64,000 nucleotides of DNA from Actinomyces viscosus (GTDB taxonomy: Bacteria > Actinomycetota > Actinomycetes > Actinomycetales > Actinomycetaceae), in the NCBI RefSeq assembly GCF_900637975.1, contig NZ_LR134477.1, positions 248,001 to 312,000 of the forward strand. The letters run 5' to 3'. The position numbers and the translations under genes are program-made. Of this stretch, positions 46,372 to 55,390 are shown piece after piece. The notes under the pieces were generated by a model. The model was not told the DNA's origin, made no database searches, and was given only the letters and a program-made list of their open reading frames with translations. The first letter of the stretch is position 1. Each line of letters opens with the position of its first letter.

Positions 46372-47973
46372 ATGCCCGCTCCTGTCCCCTCTCGCCACTC
46401 CGAGGACGATGCCCCCGTCTCCTCGCTGAGTCGTGTTCAGCTCCTCGATGTCCTTACTGACCTGGTCAGGGACCTCGAGCGTCTCGACCTGGCCCTGAGC
46501 TCCCATGGCGTTGAGGCTGCACGCACGCTGCGTGACGGTCTCATCGGACAGGTCCGTGATCAGGTGATTCCCCGGCTTCAGGATGCCGATATCCCGTCCA
46601 TCGTGGTAATCGGAGGCTCCACGGGGGCTGGAAAGTCGACCCTCGTCAACTCCGTGCTCGGCCAGGAGGTCTCAGACGCCGGAGTGCTGCGGCCCACCAC
46701 TCGGGTCCCCGTCCTGGTGGCCAACCCCGAGGACATGGAGTCTCTGAGCGAGCACCCTCTGACGGAGGTGTGCCGCCAGGAGGTCTCCGCGGCCATCCCG
46801 GCGGGTCTGGCCCTCATTGACGCCTCGGACCTGGACTCCGTGCACGAGGCCAACCGGGCGCTGGCGGGCAGGCTGCTGGAGGCGGCCGACCTGTGGCTGT
46901 TCGTCACCACCGCAGCGCGCTACGGCGACCAGACGCCCTGGATGACCCTGGAGGAGGCCGCACGACGCGAGACCCCCATCGGTGTGGTGCTCAACCGGGT
47001 GCCGGCGACGATCCTGGCCGAGGTGCGTCGCGATCTCATCACCCGTCTGCAGGGACTTGGGCTGTCGGAGGCGCCGTTCTTCGTCATCCCGGACGCCGGA
47101 CCGCACGAGGGGCTGCTGTCGGGGGAAGGGGTGGACGAGCTGCGCGACTGGCTTCAGCTCCTTGCCGGCCGTCACCGTGCAGCCGGTCTTGTGCGTCGTA
47201 CGGGGAGGGGTGTGTGGAGCACCCTGCGCAGCGACCTCGAGCGCCTGGCCGACGACGTCGATGCCCAGGAGGCGGTGGCGCAGCACCTGGAGAAGGAGTG
47301 TCAGGGGCTCAGGGACGCGGCGATCGAGTCGCTGAGCGCCGACATCACGTCCGGTTCCGCGGGCCAGGGGGCTACCGCCACGCGGTGGATCAGCCTGGCC
47401 TCATCAGGCGGTCCGCTGGCCTCCCTGGCACAGGGAGGCAGGATGCGCAGGGGCTTCCTGGGCAAGGCGGACAAGGCCCGTGCCGAGGGGCTCTCGCAGC
47501 TGGCCGGCGATGCCCGTGAGGCACTGGCCAACCAGCTTCAGGCCGCGATCGTCGCCCTGTGCGCCAGGGCGGAGCGAGCCTGGGACGAGGCGGGGGCCGG
47601 TGAGCGCGCTCGCAGGATCCTGGGGCAGGGCGATGAGGCGATGGTGACTATCGACGCCTGGGTCGGCTACCTCGAGGCCAACATCGAGATCCCGCAGGAT
47701 ATTCGTAGACTGAGCCCCGTCAGCGTCATCGACCTCCTCATCTCCGCGGCCGCCGGTGTCGACGGAGCCGTCTTAGCCGCCAGGCGCCTGGGACTGGAGG
47801 AGCAGACCGTCCAGGCCAGTACCCTCCTGGTGGAGGCGGTCACGGAGGCGCTGACCGCCACAGTCCCCAAGGGGGCAGCGACCTCGCTCGCCCCCGCCCC
47901 CGGGTTCGCCGCTGCGCTGCGTCTGCGCTCGGGCGAGCTCAAACCCTTCACTCGTCCCGGAGCCACAGCATGA
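46372..47973 (+). CDS. Dynamin-like / P-loop GTPase, first of a pair
   Basis: A 533-residue P-loop protein. The G1 motif is GGSTGAGKSTLVNSVLGQEV (about residues 81-100), with a conserved RPTTRVPVLV (G2-like) after it. The G3 region reads LALIDASDLDSVHEANRAL and G4 is only LNRV instead of NKxD, so nucleotide specificity may be relaxed. The C-terminal half is helical and Ala-rich (about 270-520). Such paired GTPases occur next to each other in many actinobacteria and are annotated as dynamin-family or YfjP-like; a membrane-remodelling or stress role is inferred from the family only. Its stop overlaps the start of the next gene (ATGA). Confidence 0.8.
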   Translation: MPAPVPSRHSEDDAPVSSLSRVQLLDVLTDLVRDLERLDLALSSHGVEAARTLRDGLIGQVRDQVIPRLQDADIPSIVVIGGSTGAGKSTLVNSVLGQEVSDAGVLRPTTRVPVLVANPEDMESLSEHPLTEVCRQEVSAAIPAGLALIDASDLDSVHEANRALAGRLLEAADLWLFVTTAARYGDQTPWMTLEEAARRETPIGVVLNRVPATILAEVRRDLITRLQGLGLSEAPFFVIPDAGPHEGLLSGEGVDELRDWLQLLAGRHRAAGLVRRTGRGVWSTLRSDLERLADDVDAQEAVAQHLEKECQGLRDAAIESLSADITSGSAGQGATATRWISLASSGGPLASLAQGGRMRRGFLGKADKARAEGLSQLAGDAREALANQLQAAIVALCARAERAWDEAGAGERARRILGQGDEAMVTIDAWVGYLEANIEIPQDIRRLSPVSVIDLLISAAAGVDGAVLAARRLGLEEQTVQASTLLVEAVTEALTATVPKGAATSLAPAPGFAAALRLRSGELKPFTRPGATA

Positions 47974-49478
47974 GCCAGCCCAACGTCCCCTCCGCCTCCC
48001 CCGTGCCCACCGCGCAGCCGGACTTCGAGGTGCTCGACGCCGCGCGGCTCGACGCCCGGCTCAACGCGGTCCGAGATGCCCTGCGCATGTGCCCGACCGA
48101 GGTTCCGGCCTCGTTGTCGATCCCTGCTCACAAGGCACTCGATGCCGTGGCGCAACGCCTGGCGCTAGGAGTGGATCACACGGTGGTGGCGCTGTTCGGG
48201 GGCACTGGCTCGGGAAAGTCATCCCTGTTCAACGCCTTGACCCAGCTGAACTTCGCGGATGTCGGTGCGCGCCGGCCCACGACGTCGCGGGCCGCCGCCT
48301 GCTCCTGGGGTGACGATGCCGGCCCGCTCCTGGACTTCCTCGGGGTCTCCTCGGAACGGCGGATCCGGAGGGACTCTCTTCTTGACGCGCAGGACCAGGG
48401 GAGCATGTCCGGACTGGTCCTGCTCGACGTCCCCGACTACGACTCGGTGACCACGGAGCACTCGTTGCAGGTGGACCGCCTGGTGCCACTGGCCGACATT
48501 CTCGTGTGGGTCGTCGATCCGCAGAAGTACGCCGATGCGGCCCTTCACGACGGTTACCTGCGCGGGCTGGGTGCCCGTCAGGAGGACATGCTCGTTCTGG
48601 TCAACCAGGTGGACACCCTTCCGGAGAGTGGACTGGCGAGCCTGCTCGACGACGTCGGCTCCCTCCTCAAGGAGGACGGTCTCAGCCGGGTTCAGGTACT
48701 GCCGGTGTCGGCGGTGCGCGGCGACAACCTCGACGTCGTCCGAGACCTGCTGCGCCAGCGCGTCGCCCGGGAGTCCAACGCGGCCCGCACCGCCTCGGCC
48801 GAGCTCGATGCGATCACGCGGCGCTTGCGTCCCACGGTGGCCAAGAACAAGGTGGAGCTCAACGCCGATCTGACCGAGGACGCAACCAAGGTGCTGCTGC
48901 AGGCCTCCGGTGCCCAGGCGGTGGAGGACTCGGTGAGAGCCGGCCTGTCGAAGGTCCTTCCCCGGGTGCTGGCCCGTCCTGAGCCTCCTTCTCGTACCGC
49001 GGTGGCCTCGGCCCACTCGACGTGGGTCCATCGCACCTCGCAGGGGCTGCCGCCCGCCTGGGCCCGCAGCATGGAGTCATCCGTGGTCCCGCCCGAGACC
49101 CTGGCGGGGCAGACGGCTGAGGCGGTCGGCTCCGTCCCGCTCCCGGGGCATCGTCAGCCGGTGATCGACCTGCTGTGGTGGGGCGGCCTGCTCCTGGTGA
49201 TCGGCGGGGTGTCGTGGCTGGTCGCCTCCGTGGTCCGGGAAGGGCTCGAGGCGCTGCGCCACGGCATCGAGATCGTCCCCGTCTGCCTCATCGTCCTGGG
49301 GATCGTGGCTGTCCTGCTGGCGACGGTGCGTCGGCGCACCAGGGCGCGCCGGGAGGCCGAACGCTACGGGCAGCAGGTGCGTGCCCGCCTCGAGTCTGTG
49401 GTCGAGCGCGGCCTGAGCCGGCCCGCCGCCGGGGTTCTGGAGAAGCATCGGGTGCTGCAAGCCGCTCTGGGACTCTAA
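47970..49478 (+). CDS. Membrane-anchored GTPase, second of a pair
   Basis: A 502-residue protein with a GTPase domain (about 55-270): G1 ALFGGTGSGKSSLFNALTQL, G2-like RRPTTSRAAACSW, G3 LLDVPDYDSV and G4 LVNQVDTLP. Two C-terminal transmembrane helices follow (LLWWGGLLLVIGGVSWLVAS and VPVCLIVLGIVAVLLATV, about 390-455), then a basic tail. It is coupled to the preceding GTPase by a 4-nt overlap, so the two probably act together, the second as the membrane-bound member. Function is unproven. Confidence 0.8.
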   Translation: MSQPNVPSASPVPTAQPDFEVLDAARLDARLNAVRDALRMCPTEVPASLSIPAHKALDAVAQRLALGVDHTVVALFGGTGSGKSSLFNALTQLNFADVGARRPTTSRAAACSWGDDAGPLLDFLGVSSERRIRRDSLLDAQDQGSMSGLVLLDVPDYDSVTTEHSLQVDRLVPLADILVWVVDPQKYADAALHDGYLRGLGARQEDMLVLVNQVDTLPESGLASLLDDVGSLLKEDGLSRVQVLPVSAVRGDNLDVVRDLLRQRVARESNAARTASAELDAITRRLRPTVAKNKVELNADLTEDATKVLLQASGAQAVEDSVRAGLSKVLPRVLARPEPPSRTAVASAHSTWVHRTSQGLPPAWARSMESSVVPPETLAGQTAEAVGSVPLPGHRQPVIDLLWWGGLLLVIGGVSWLVASVVREGLEALRHGIEIVPVCLIVLGIVAVLLATVRRRTRARREAERYGQQVRARLESVVERGLSRPAAGVLEKHRVLQAALGL

Positions 49479-49645
49479 ACCCGGTTCTCCGCGGCCTTTC
49501 AGTGGCCACAGCCGACGGTTCTGCACCTGCCGGTACTCGTGCGGGGATACGGAGCAGGGCCCGTTGGGCGCGTGAGGGGCCCGACGAGCACGGTTGGGGG
49601 AAGGGGCGGCAGAGCGCCGCCCGCCTACGACCAAGGAGCCTCCTC

Positions 49646-50299
49646 ATGACTCGTCAGCTCGATCTCACCGTCCAGGGCGTCGTCGGAACGAATCCGGTCC
49701 TGTCCCGTGTCGGGGACAACGCCCGTCCCTACTGTCGTTTCCGCGTTGCCGTCACCCCGACCTACCGCACGGATCAAGGCTGGAACAATGCCGACACGAT
49801 CTGGTTCACCGCCAAGGCGTGGGGCCAGCTCGCCGCCAACCTGAGTCACTCGGTGCGCAAGGGTGATGCGGTCCTGCTGACTGGGCGCTTCTCTCAGGAG
49901 TCCTGGGAGAGCAATGGCAGGGAGCATGAAACCAACGTCATCACGCTGCAGGCCGCGGGGCATGACCTGACCAGGGGGGAGTCCCGCTTCGCCCGGGTCA
50001 GAGCCGTGGAGTCGGCGCCTTCCGCCTCCTCGGGAGCCGGTGCCGGTGATACCGAGGTCGACTCCGGTGATGGGTACCACGTCTCGCCGGATCACTGGGA
50101 TACTGCGGTTCCGGCCGATGGTGCCCTGGCTCCCACCTCGCAGGATGCTGAGACGCCTGCAGGCTCGTCCGAGTCCGGGGCGCCGTCTCAGAGCCCCGAG
50201 TCCCCCGTCATCGGTCCGGTCTCCTTGGAGACCGGGGGAGGGTGGCCGGCGTATGAGCTCGCCGACGACCTCGTGGAGGAGGCGGCTGAGGTCAGCTGA
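49646..50299 (+). CDS. ssb: Single-stranded DNA-binding protein
   Basis: A 217-residue SSB. The N-terminal OB fold (about 1-110) has LTVQGVVGTNPVLSRVGDN, RPYCRFRVAVTPTYRTDQG, ADTIWFTAKAWGQLAANLSH, VRKGDAVLLTGRFSQESWES and ETNVITLQAAGHDLTRGESR. The C-terminal tail is Ser/Pro/Glu-rich and acidic but lacks the usual terminal DDDIPF-type tip. It is a second, non-replicative type SSB likely to act in repair or recombination. AAGGAG lies upstream of the ATG. It converges with the next gene, overlapping its end by 8 bp. Confidence 0.85.
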   Translation: MTRQLDLTVQGVVGTNPVLSRVGDNARPYCRFRVAVTPTYRTDQGWNNADTIWFTAKAWGQLAANLSHSVRKGDAVLLTGRFSQESWESNGREHETNVITLQAAGHDLTRGESRFARVRAVESAPSASSGAGAGDTEVDSGDGYHVSPDHWDTAVPADGALAPTSQDAETPAGSSESGAPSQSPESPVIGPVSLETGGGWPAYELADDLVEEAAEVS

Positions 50300-50864
50300 C
50301 GTCGGAATGCGCGCGGAGGAGATAGTCGAGGTCCGCAGGGTGAGCGACCTCGAGCACCTCAATGAGGATCCGCGTCACCAGCTCGGCCGTCTCCTCGCCG
50401 TCGGGTAGCAGCCGGCTAAAGACATGGCCGGTCTCCTGCCATCCGATCGCGCCCAGGATCCTTCGCTCGGTGGGGCCGAGCATCACTCTGCCCTGCGCGT
50501 CAAGCTCGGGCAGGGACACCTCGATCCCGTCTGAGCGACCGACGAGGACCGCGCCCGGCAGGTCAGGCGAGGGAACAGGGGCAGCAGACAGTGCCAGCCG
50601 CGACAGCAGTCGTGACCAGCGCCCCTCCTGGGCCAGCTCCTCCTCCTTGACCATGGGGGTCGGAGCCGTGAGCAGCAGGGTCGCGCCGGACGGATCAATG
50701 ACCGGGTGGGAGGCCTCTCCCCGCTGCGTGGCCGGTTTCGGCTCCGGCCTGCACACCTCATCGAGGAACCGGGCCAGTGATGGGGTGAAACCTGCCCAGG
50801 AGCCCAGATCGACGCGATCCTCGAAGGTCCGTGACAACGCCTGTGACAAGGAGATCTCACTCAT
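50292..50864 (-). CDS. Hypothetical protein, actinobacterial type
   Basis: A 190-residue soluble, acidic protein. No domain is recognised with confidence. It has an N-terminal helix rich in Leu/Ser, a central segment (ATLLLTAPTPMVKEEELAQE, PGAVLVGRSDGIEVSLPELD) and a final LVTRILIEVLEVAHPADLDY helix. A weak resemblance to YbjN/TY-chaperone-like proteins is not strong enough to name it. It sits alone between ssb and ftsE, opposite in direction to both, its stop overlapping the ssb end. Confidence 0.55.
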   Translation of the reverse strand: MSEISLSQALSRTFEDRVDLGSWAGFTPSLARFLDEVCRPEPKPATQRGEASHPVIDPSGATLLLTAPTPMVKEEELAQEGRWSRLLSRLALSAAPVPSPDLPGAVLVGRSDGIEVSLPELDAQGRVMLGPTERRILGAIGWQETGHVFSRLLPDGEETAELVTRILIEVLEVAHPADLDYLLRAHSDVS

Positions 50865-51079
50865 GCGGCCAAGCCTAGAACGCGTTCCCGGTGAGCTGCT
50901 GGAGCACGGTTCCTCCGGTCCCCTCGATCACAGGAGCATCACACCTTGTCGTCGCCAGAACAAGCCACATCGATGGTGGGCGTGTCACGGCGGGAAATTG
51001 GCGTGTCGGCGCATACGGTGGCCATAACGCCATGAACCCGGGCGCCGTGCTCGGGGCGCAGCAGGGGAGCAACGAGCAG

Positions 51080-51769
51080 ATGATCCGCTTCGACCACGTC
51101 TCGAAGGTTTACAAACGCGGGGCGCGTCCGGCACTTGACGACGTCGACATCAAGGTCAACCGCGACGAGTTCGTGTTCCTCGTAGGTGCCTCAGGCTCAG
51201 GGAAGTCGACCTTCCTGCGGCTGGTCCTGCGTGAGGAGCGCCCCACCAAGGGGCGTATCCACGTCCTGGGGCGTGACCTGTCGCAGATCTCCTCGTGGAA
51301 GGTGCCCCAGCTGCGCCGGGAGATCGGCTTCGTGTTCCAGGACTTCCGGCTCCTGGAGAACAAGAACGTCCTGGAGAACGTGGCACTGGCGTCCCAGGTC
51401 ATCGGTAAGCCTCGCCACTACATCCTCTCCGCCGTGCCGGAGGCCCTCGACCTGGTGGGGCTGGACGGCAAGGAGAAGCGCCTCCCGCACGAGCTCTCCG
51501 GAGGTGAGCAGCAGCGCGTCGCGATCGCCCGCGCCATGGTCAACCGGCCCAAGCTTCTTCTGGCCGATGAACCCACCGGAAACCTGGACCCCTCAACCTC
51601 GGTCGGGATCATGCGTCTGCTCGACCGTATCAACCGGCAGGGGACCACGGTCGTCATGGCGACCCACGACGACGAGATCGTTGACCAGATGCGCAAACGC
51701 GTCATCGAGCTCAAGGGCGGTGAGGTCGTGCGCGACCAGGACCGCGGTGTCTACGGCTCGGACCGCTGA
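51080..51769 (+). CDS. ftsE: Cell-division ABC ATPase FtsE
   Basis: The 229-residue ATPase of the FtsEX complex, which activates septal peptidoglycan hydrolases. Marks are [20 protein letters not shown], Walker [21 protein letters not shown] (about 33-50), [53 protein letters not shown] and TTVVMATHD. The ATG at 51080 gives the family-normal length; an in-frame ATG at 51032 would add 16 residues and is a possible alternative. GGGGAG lies about 10 nt upstream. ftsX follows after 12 bp. Confidence 0.95.
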   Translation: MIRFDHVSKVYKRGARPALDDVDIKVNRDEFVFLVGASGSGKSTFLRLVLREERPTKGRIHVLGRDLSQISSWKVPQLRREIGFVFQDFRLLENKNVLENVALASQVIGKPRHYILSAVPEALDLVGLDGKEKRLPHELSGGEQQRVAIARAMVNRPKLLLADEPTGNLDPSTSVGIMRLLDRINRQGTTVVMATHDDEIVDQMRKRVIELKGGEVVRDQDRGVYGSDR

Positions 51770-51781
51770 AGGAGAAGAACT

Positions 51782-52699
51782 GTGAGGCTGCGTTTCATCC
51801 TCTCGGAGACCGCCAAGGGCATGTCCCGTAATCTGGCGATGACGGTGTCGGTCATTCTCGTCGCCTTCGTGTCCCTGCTCTTCGTAGGCGCCTCATCGCT
51901 GCTGCAGAGCCAGATCTCAACCATGAAGGGCGACTGGTACGACAAGGTCGAGGTCTCGGTCTACATGTGCCCGAAGGCATCCGCCTCATCCAACTGCGCC
52001 AACGGCGAGGCCACTGAGGCTCAGATCAGCGAAGTCGAGAAGCTCATCACCAGCGGTGCCCCCTCCGGCTACGTCAAGTCCTATCAGATGGAGACCAAGG
52101 CCCAGGCCTACCAGAACTTCATGAAGGCCTACGCCAACTCGGCCGTGGGGCGAAACGCCACGGAGGACATGATGCCCGTGTCCTTCCGCATCAAGCTCAA
52201 GGACGCAGAGAACTACAAGCTGGTGGCCGAGCAGTTCGAGGGACACAGCGGTGTGGAGCGAGTGGTTGACCAGCGCTCCACCCTGGAACCCCTCTTCCTC
52301 GTGATGAACCGCGCTTCCTGGATCACGGGAGGGCTGGCAACTATCATGGCCGTGGCTGCGGTTCTGCTCATCTCGACCACCATCAGGCTGTCAGCCATGT
52401 CCCGCGCCCGTGAGACGGGGATCATGCGACTGGTGGGCGCCTCGAACCTCTTCATCCAGCTGCCCTTCATCCTCGAAGGGGTGATCGCGGCCCTGACCGG
52501 TGCGGTCCTGGCCGTGGTGGCCCTGTGGGTGGGGGTCCGCTATGTCGTGGAGGGGTGGCTCGCCTCCTCGATCTCCTTCACGAGTGCCTTCATCAGTACC
52601 AGGGACGTTCTCTTCCTGTCGCCCTGGCTGGTCCTGGCGGCCGTTGCCCTGGCTGCGGTCTCATCCGCCTTCTCCCTGTCCAAGTACACGAGGATCTGA
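51782..52699 (+). CDS. ftsX: Cell-division permease-like protein FtsX
   Basis: A 305-residue four-helix membrane protein. Helix 1 is near the N-terminus (VSVILVAFVSLLFVGASSLL). An extracellular domain (about 45-170) carries the activator-binding region and contains two Cys (MCPKASASSNC). Three C-terminal helices follow (TGGLATIMAVAAVLLISTT, FILEGVIAALTGAVLAVVAL and the last near LSPWLVLAAVALAAV). The conserved RLVGASNLFIQLPFILEGV motif is present. GTG start with AAGGAG upstream. It partners FtsE and the next gene product. Confidence 0.95.
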   Translation: MRLRFILSETAKGMSRNLAMTVSVILVAFVSLLFVGASSLLQSQISTMKGDWYDKVEVSVYMCPKASASSNCANGEATEAQISEVEKLITSGAPSGYVKSYQMETKAQAYQNFMKAYANSAVGRNATEDMMPVSFRIKLKDAENYKLVAEQFEGHSGVERVVDQRSTLEPLFLVMNRASWITGGLATIMAVAAVLLISTTIRLSAMSRARETGIMRLVGASNLFIQLPFILEGVIAALTGAVLAVVALWVGVRYVVEGWLASSISFTSAFISTRDVLFLSPWLVLAAVALAAVSSAFSLSKYTRI

Positions 52700-52705
52700 T
52701 CTCGC

Positions 52706-54022
52706 ATGCTGTCCCGTCTGTTCCTTCGCCGCTCACGCCGACGCGCCGCGGTCTGCGCCCTGGCCGCCGCCAGCCTCGCCTTCTTCTACTCCGGTGACAT
52801 CTCCCTGGCTGACGAACGCGATGACGCCGTCGCGAACCAGAACGAGGCGCAGCGCAGGCAGCAGGAGGTCGTCTCCTCCCTCGAGGGTGTCAGCGCCGAT
52901 CTGGGACAGGCCTACATCTCGTTGCAGAACGCCCAGACCTCCTTGACCGCCGCGGAGACGGAGCTGACCAGCGCCGAGAACACCCTGGCTGAGAAGGAGA
53001 GGGAGAAGCAGATCGCCAGCGATCGCCTGACCACGGCGCAGAACAGCCTCGACACGGTCAAACAGGAGTCGGAAGCGTCCAAGAAGACCGCCTCGGAGAC
53101 CTCGGACTCGGTGGCGGAGATCGTGGTGTCCACCTACCAGGGTGACAACTCGGTCACCTCGTGGAGCTACGTCCTCGCCTCGCAGGACGTCGAGGATCTC
53201 AACCGACGCGCCTCCGCCGTCGAGATCGGCTCAGGGGTCCAGGAGGCGGTGCTCTCCGCGGCCGAGGTCGAGCGTGCTCAGAACGCCAACCGTGAGGCCA
53301 GGCAGAACGCCGCCACGACGAGAGTGAGCACGCTCAAGACCGAGGCCGACACCGCTGAGGAGAATGCCAAGACCGCTCGGGATACTGCCCAGACCAAGCG
53401 GGACGACGTCGCCAGGCTGGCTGCTGAGAAGCAGGCAGCCGCATCGACGTTGGAGAGCCGCAAGAGCGACTTGCAGGCTCAGCTCGACCAGGCCAACGCC
53501 GATGCGGCGGCCGCGGCTGCTCGCGTCGCCGAGATCGACGCCGCCAACCGGGCTGCGGCCAGCGCCGGCACGATGCCGTCAGTGCCTTCCAGCTCGATCG
53601 CCTCAGACTCCTTAGGAGACGGGTACATCGGTCACCCGATCACCGGTCCGCTCGAGGTGACATCGCCCTTCGGCTACCGCGTTCACCCGGTCACCGGTAC
53701 CGGAACCGGGCACCAGGGGGTCGACTTCGCGGCCAGCGAGGGGACGCCGCAGTACGCCTCCGTGTCCGGAGTCGCCACCTACTGGAACTCCGAGTCCTGC
53801 GGCATCGGTATCGACATCAACGGCGGCATCATTGACGGGCACTCCTACGTCATCACTCTGTGCCACCTCTCTGGACGCTCCATTGCCGACGGTCAGTACG
53901 TCAACCGCGGTGACGTCGTCGGCTCCACGGGCTCGACCGGCTACGCAACGGGACCGCACGTCCACTTCCAGGTGGCTCAGGACGGTGTCTACATCGATCC
54001 GATGTCCCTACCTGGCTTCTAG
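52706..54022 (+). CDS. Coiled-coil M23 peptidase (EnvC/RipC-like, FtsEX partner)
   Basis: A 438-residue exported protein. A basic N-terminus and hydrophobic signal segment (RRAAVCALAAASLAFFY) are followed by a long Ala/Gln/Glu-rich coiled coil (about 32-285). The C-terminal peptidase_M23 domain (about 310-438) has SPFGYRVHPVTG, GHQGVDFAASEGTPQYASV, ITLCHLSGRS and GPHVHFQV. All metal-site His/Asp positions of M23 appear present, so unlike activator-only EnvC it may itself be a DD- or LD-endopeptidase. It is 6 bp after ftsX, so it is the expected FtsEX-regulated hydrolase. Confidence 0.9.
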   Translation: MLSRLFLRRSRRRAAVCALAAASLAFFYSGDISLADERDDAVANQNEAQRRQQEVVSSLEGVSADLGQAYISLQNAQTSLTAAETELTSAENTLAEKEREKQIASDRLTTAQNSLDTVKQESEASKKTASETSDSVAEIVVSTYQGDNSVTSWSYVLASQDVEDLNRRASAVEIGSGVQEAVLSAAEVERAQNANREARQNAATTRVSTLKTEADTAEENAKTARDTAQTKRDDVARLAAEKQAAASTLESRKSDLQAQLDQANADAAAAAARVAEIDAANRAAASAGTMPSVPSSSIASDSLGDGYIGHPITGPLEVTSPFGYRVHPVTGTGTGHQGVDFAASEGTPQYASVSGVATYWNSESCGIGIDINGGIIDGHSYVITLCHLSGRSIADGQYVNRGDVVGSTGSTGYATGPHVHFQVAQDGVYIDPMSLPGF

Positions 54023-54185
54023 TCGAGCCGTCCTTGACGCACCCCGTAGACTCCTGAGCCTGCGCGTCATCGTGCCATGCCGTGGTTCCGCGACCAGGTC
54101 AGGTGGCCACGGGTCTATCCGAGAACGCTTCGGGCCGTGCTGACACGGGCGCGCTCGAATCCCGTACTCGTGAAAGGACAGGCCG

Positions 54186-54722
54186 ATGACTCCTGGAGCA
54201 AAGTCTGGTCGGGCTCCTAAGCCCACCGCCGGTCAGAGGGCCAAGGCCGCTTCCGACGCCCACAAGACGGTGGCTCGTAACCGCAAGGCCGCTCACGACT
54301 ACTTCATCGAGGACCGCTATGAGGCGGGGCTGGTTCTCACCGGCACCGAGGTCAAGGCGCTGCGCATGGGGCGCGCATCGCTCACCGAGGCCTGGATCGA
54401 GATCGACCGTCACGGTGAGGCCTGGCTCCAAGGCGCCCACATTCCCGAGTACCTGCAAGGGACGTGGAACAACCACTCCCCACGCCGTAAGCGAAAGCTC
54501 CTCCTGCACCGCAATGAGCTGGAGCGTCTTGAGACCAGGGTCCAGGCCAAGGGCTACACCGTGGTTCCGCTGGAGCTGTACTTCATCGGTGGGCGCGCCA
54601 AGCTGGAGATCGCCCTGGCTCGCGGCAAGCAGGACTGGGACAAGCGCCAGGCACTGCGTGAGGCCCAGGACAAGCGGGAAGCCGCCCGGGCCATGGCGGC
54701 GGCCAACCGGCGTCGGGGCTGA
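54186..54722 (+). CDS. smpB: SsrA-binding protein SmpB
   Basis: The 178-residue partner of tmRNA in trans-translation. Marks are NRKAAHDYFIEDRYEAGLVL, GTEVKALRMGRASLTEAW, HIPEYLQGTWNNHSPRRKRK and LLLHRNELERL, followed by GYTVVPLELYF and the basic tail WDKRQALREAQDKREAARA. An N-terminal extension of about 20 residues precedes the core. AAAGGA lies upstream of the ATG. It is directly upstream of its RNA partner ssrA. Confidence 0.97.
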   Translation: MTPGAKSGRAPKPTAGQRAKAASDAHKTVARNRKAAHDYFIEDRYEAGLVLTGTEVKALRMGRASLTEAWIEIDRHGEAWLQGAHIPEYLQGTWNNHSPRRKRKLLLHRNELERLETRVQAKGYTVVPLELYFIGGRAKLEIALARGKQDWDKRQALREAQDKREAARAMAAANRRRG

Positions 54723-54904
54723 GACGACTGGATGGCTGCGTCGTCCTGTGACGAGACACCTGCCCCAGGCATCCCGGTTGCTGCCTGATCGTGTGATGCG
54801 GTGGTCATCATTGGCCGGTGCCTTCACACGTTTGTGCTGCTAGACTCGTCTGGCTCCATCGGGAGCATGTTCCGGCCGCCTTCGGGGCCGGTGACAAGTC
54901 CATA

Positions 54905-55272
54905 GGGGATGATCGGTTTCGACGACGGTCGTAGGTTCAGGAGAAGCGGGTCGAGGATGCGCAGTCATCTCGTCAACGCTCTGCGCGAACCAATAGGTGC
55001 CGATAACACTCGCACCGACTTCGCCCTCGCCGCCTGAGCGAGCCTCGAAGTCCGTCAGCCCGGGGAGCGCTTCCGCCCCGGTTCCTGGCGTCATCTAGGA
55101 AGCCACTGCTGAGAGCCCGTGTCGGTAGGGCTCTCGGGACTCTCTATCGACTGAGCCCGTCGGCGTCCTTGCTCGCGTGAGACGCCGGGGCCGAGAAAAT
55201 CGCTAGCGAGCTGCGCCCGGAGAAGTCCTGTTGTGCGCCCGTCGGACGGGGGTTCGATTCCCCCCATCTCCA
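54905..55272 (+). ncRNA. ssrA: Transfer-messenger RNA
   Basis: The 5' GGGGATG pairs with 3' CATCTCC followed by A, giving the tRNA-like acceptor. The 3' end has the T arm GACGGGGGTTCGATTCCCCC. The tag reading frame starts at GCC (54999) and reads ADNTRTDFALAA then TGA, ending in the standard ALAA degradation signal. CCA is not encoded. Position after smpB is the usual actinobacterial arrangement. Confidence 0.95.
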
Positions 55273-55283
55273 CGACTTCCCTC

Positions 55284-55326
55284 AGAGGGTCCGCTGAACT
55301 GCTGGGTTCAGCGGACCCTCTTTCTT
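55284..55326 (+). terminator. Rho-independent terminator of ssrA
   Basis: A perfect 16-bp stem (55284-55299 with 55306-55321), 6-nt loop, and a following TTTCTT. It lies 12 nt after the tmRNA 3' end and is the clearest intrinsic terminator in the window. Confidence 0.9.
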
Positions 55327-55378
55327 ACTGCTTCGTGGTCGAACAGCGGGACTGGTGGAACAGGCATGGAACACTAGG

Positions 55379-55384
55379 TAGCGT
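55379..55384 (+). promoter_or_regulatory. -10 element of the methyltransferase gene, leaderless arrangement
   Basis: TAGCGT is followed by exactly 6 nt and then the ATG, with no Shine-Dalgarno, the same pattern as at leuB, ilvE, the transposase and the GTPase operon. Confidence 0.45.
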
Positions 55385-55390
55385 GGCGTC

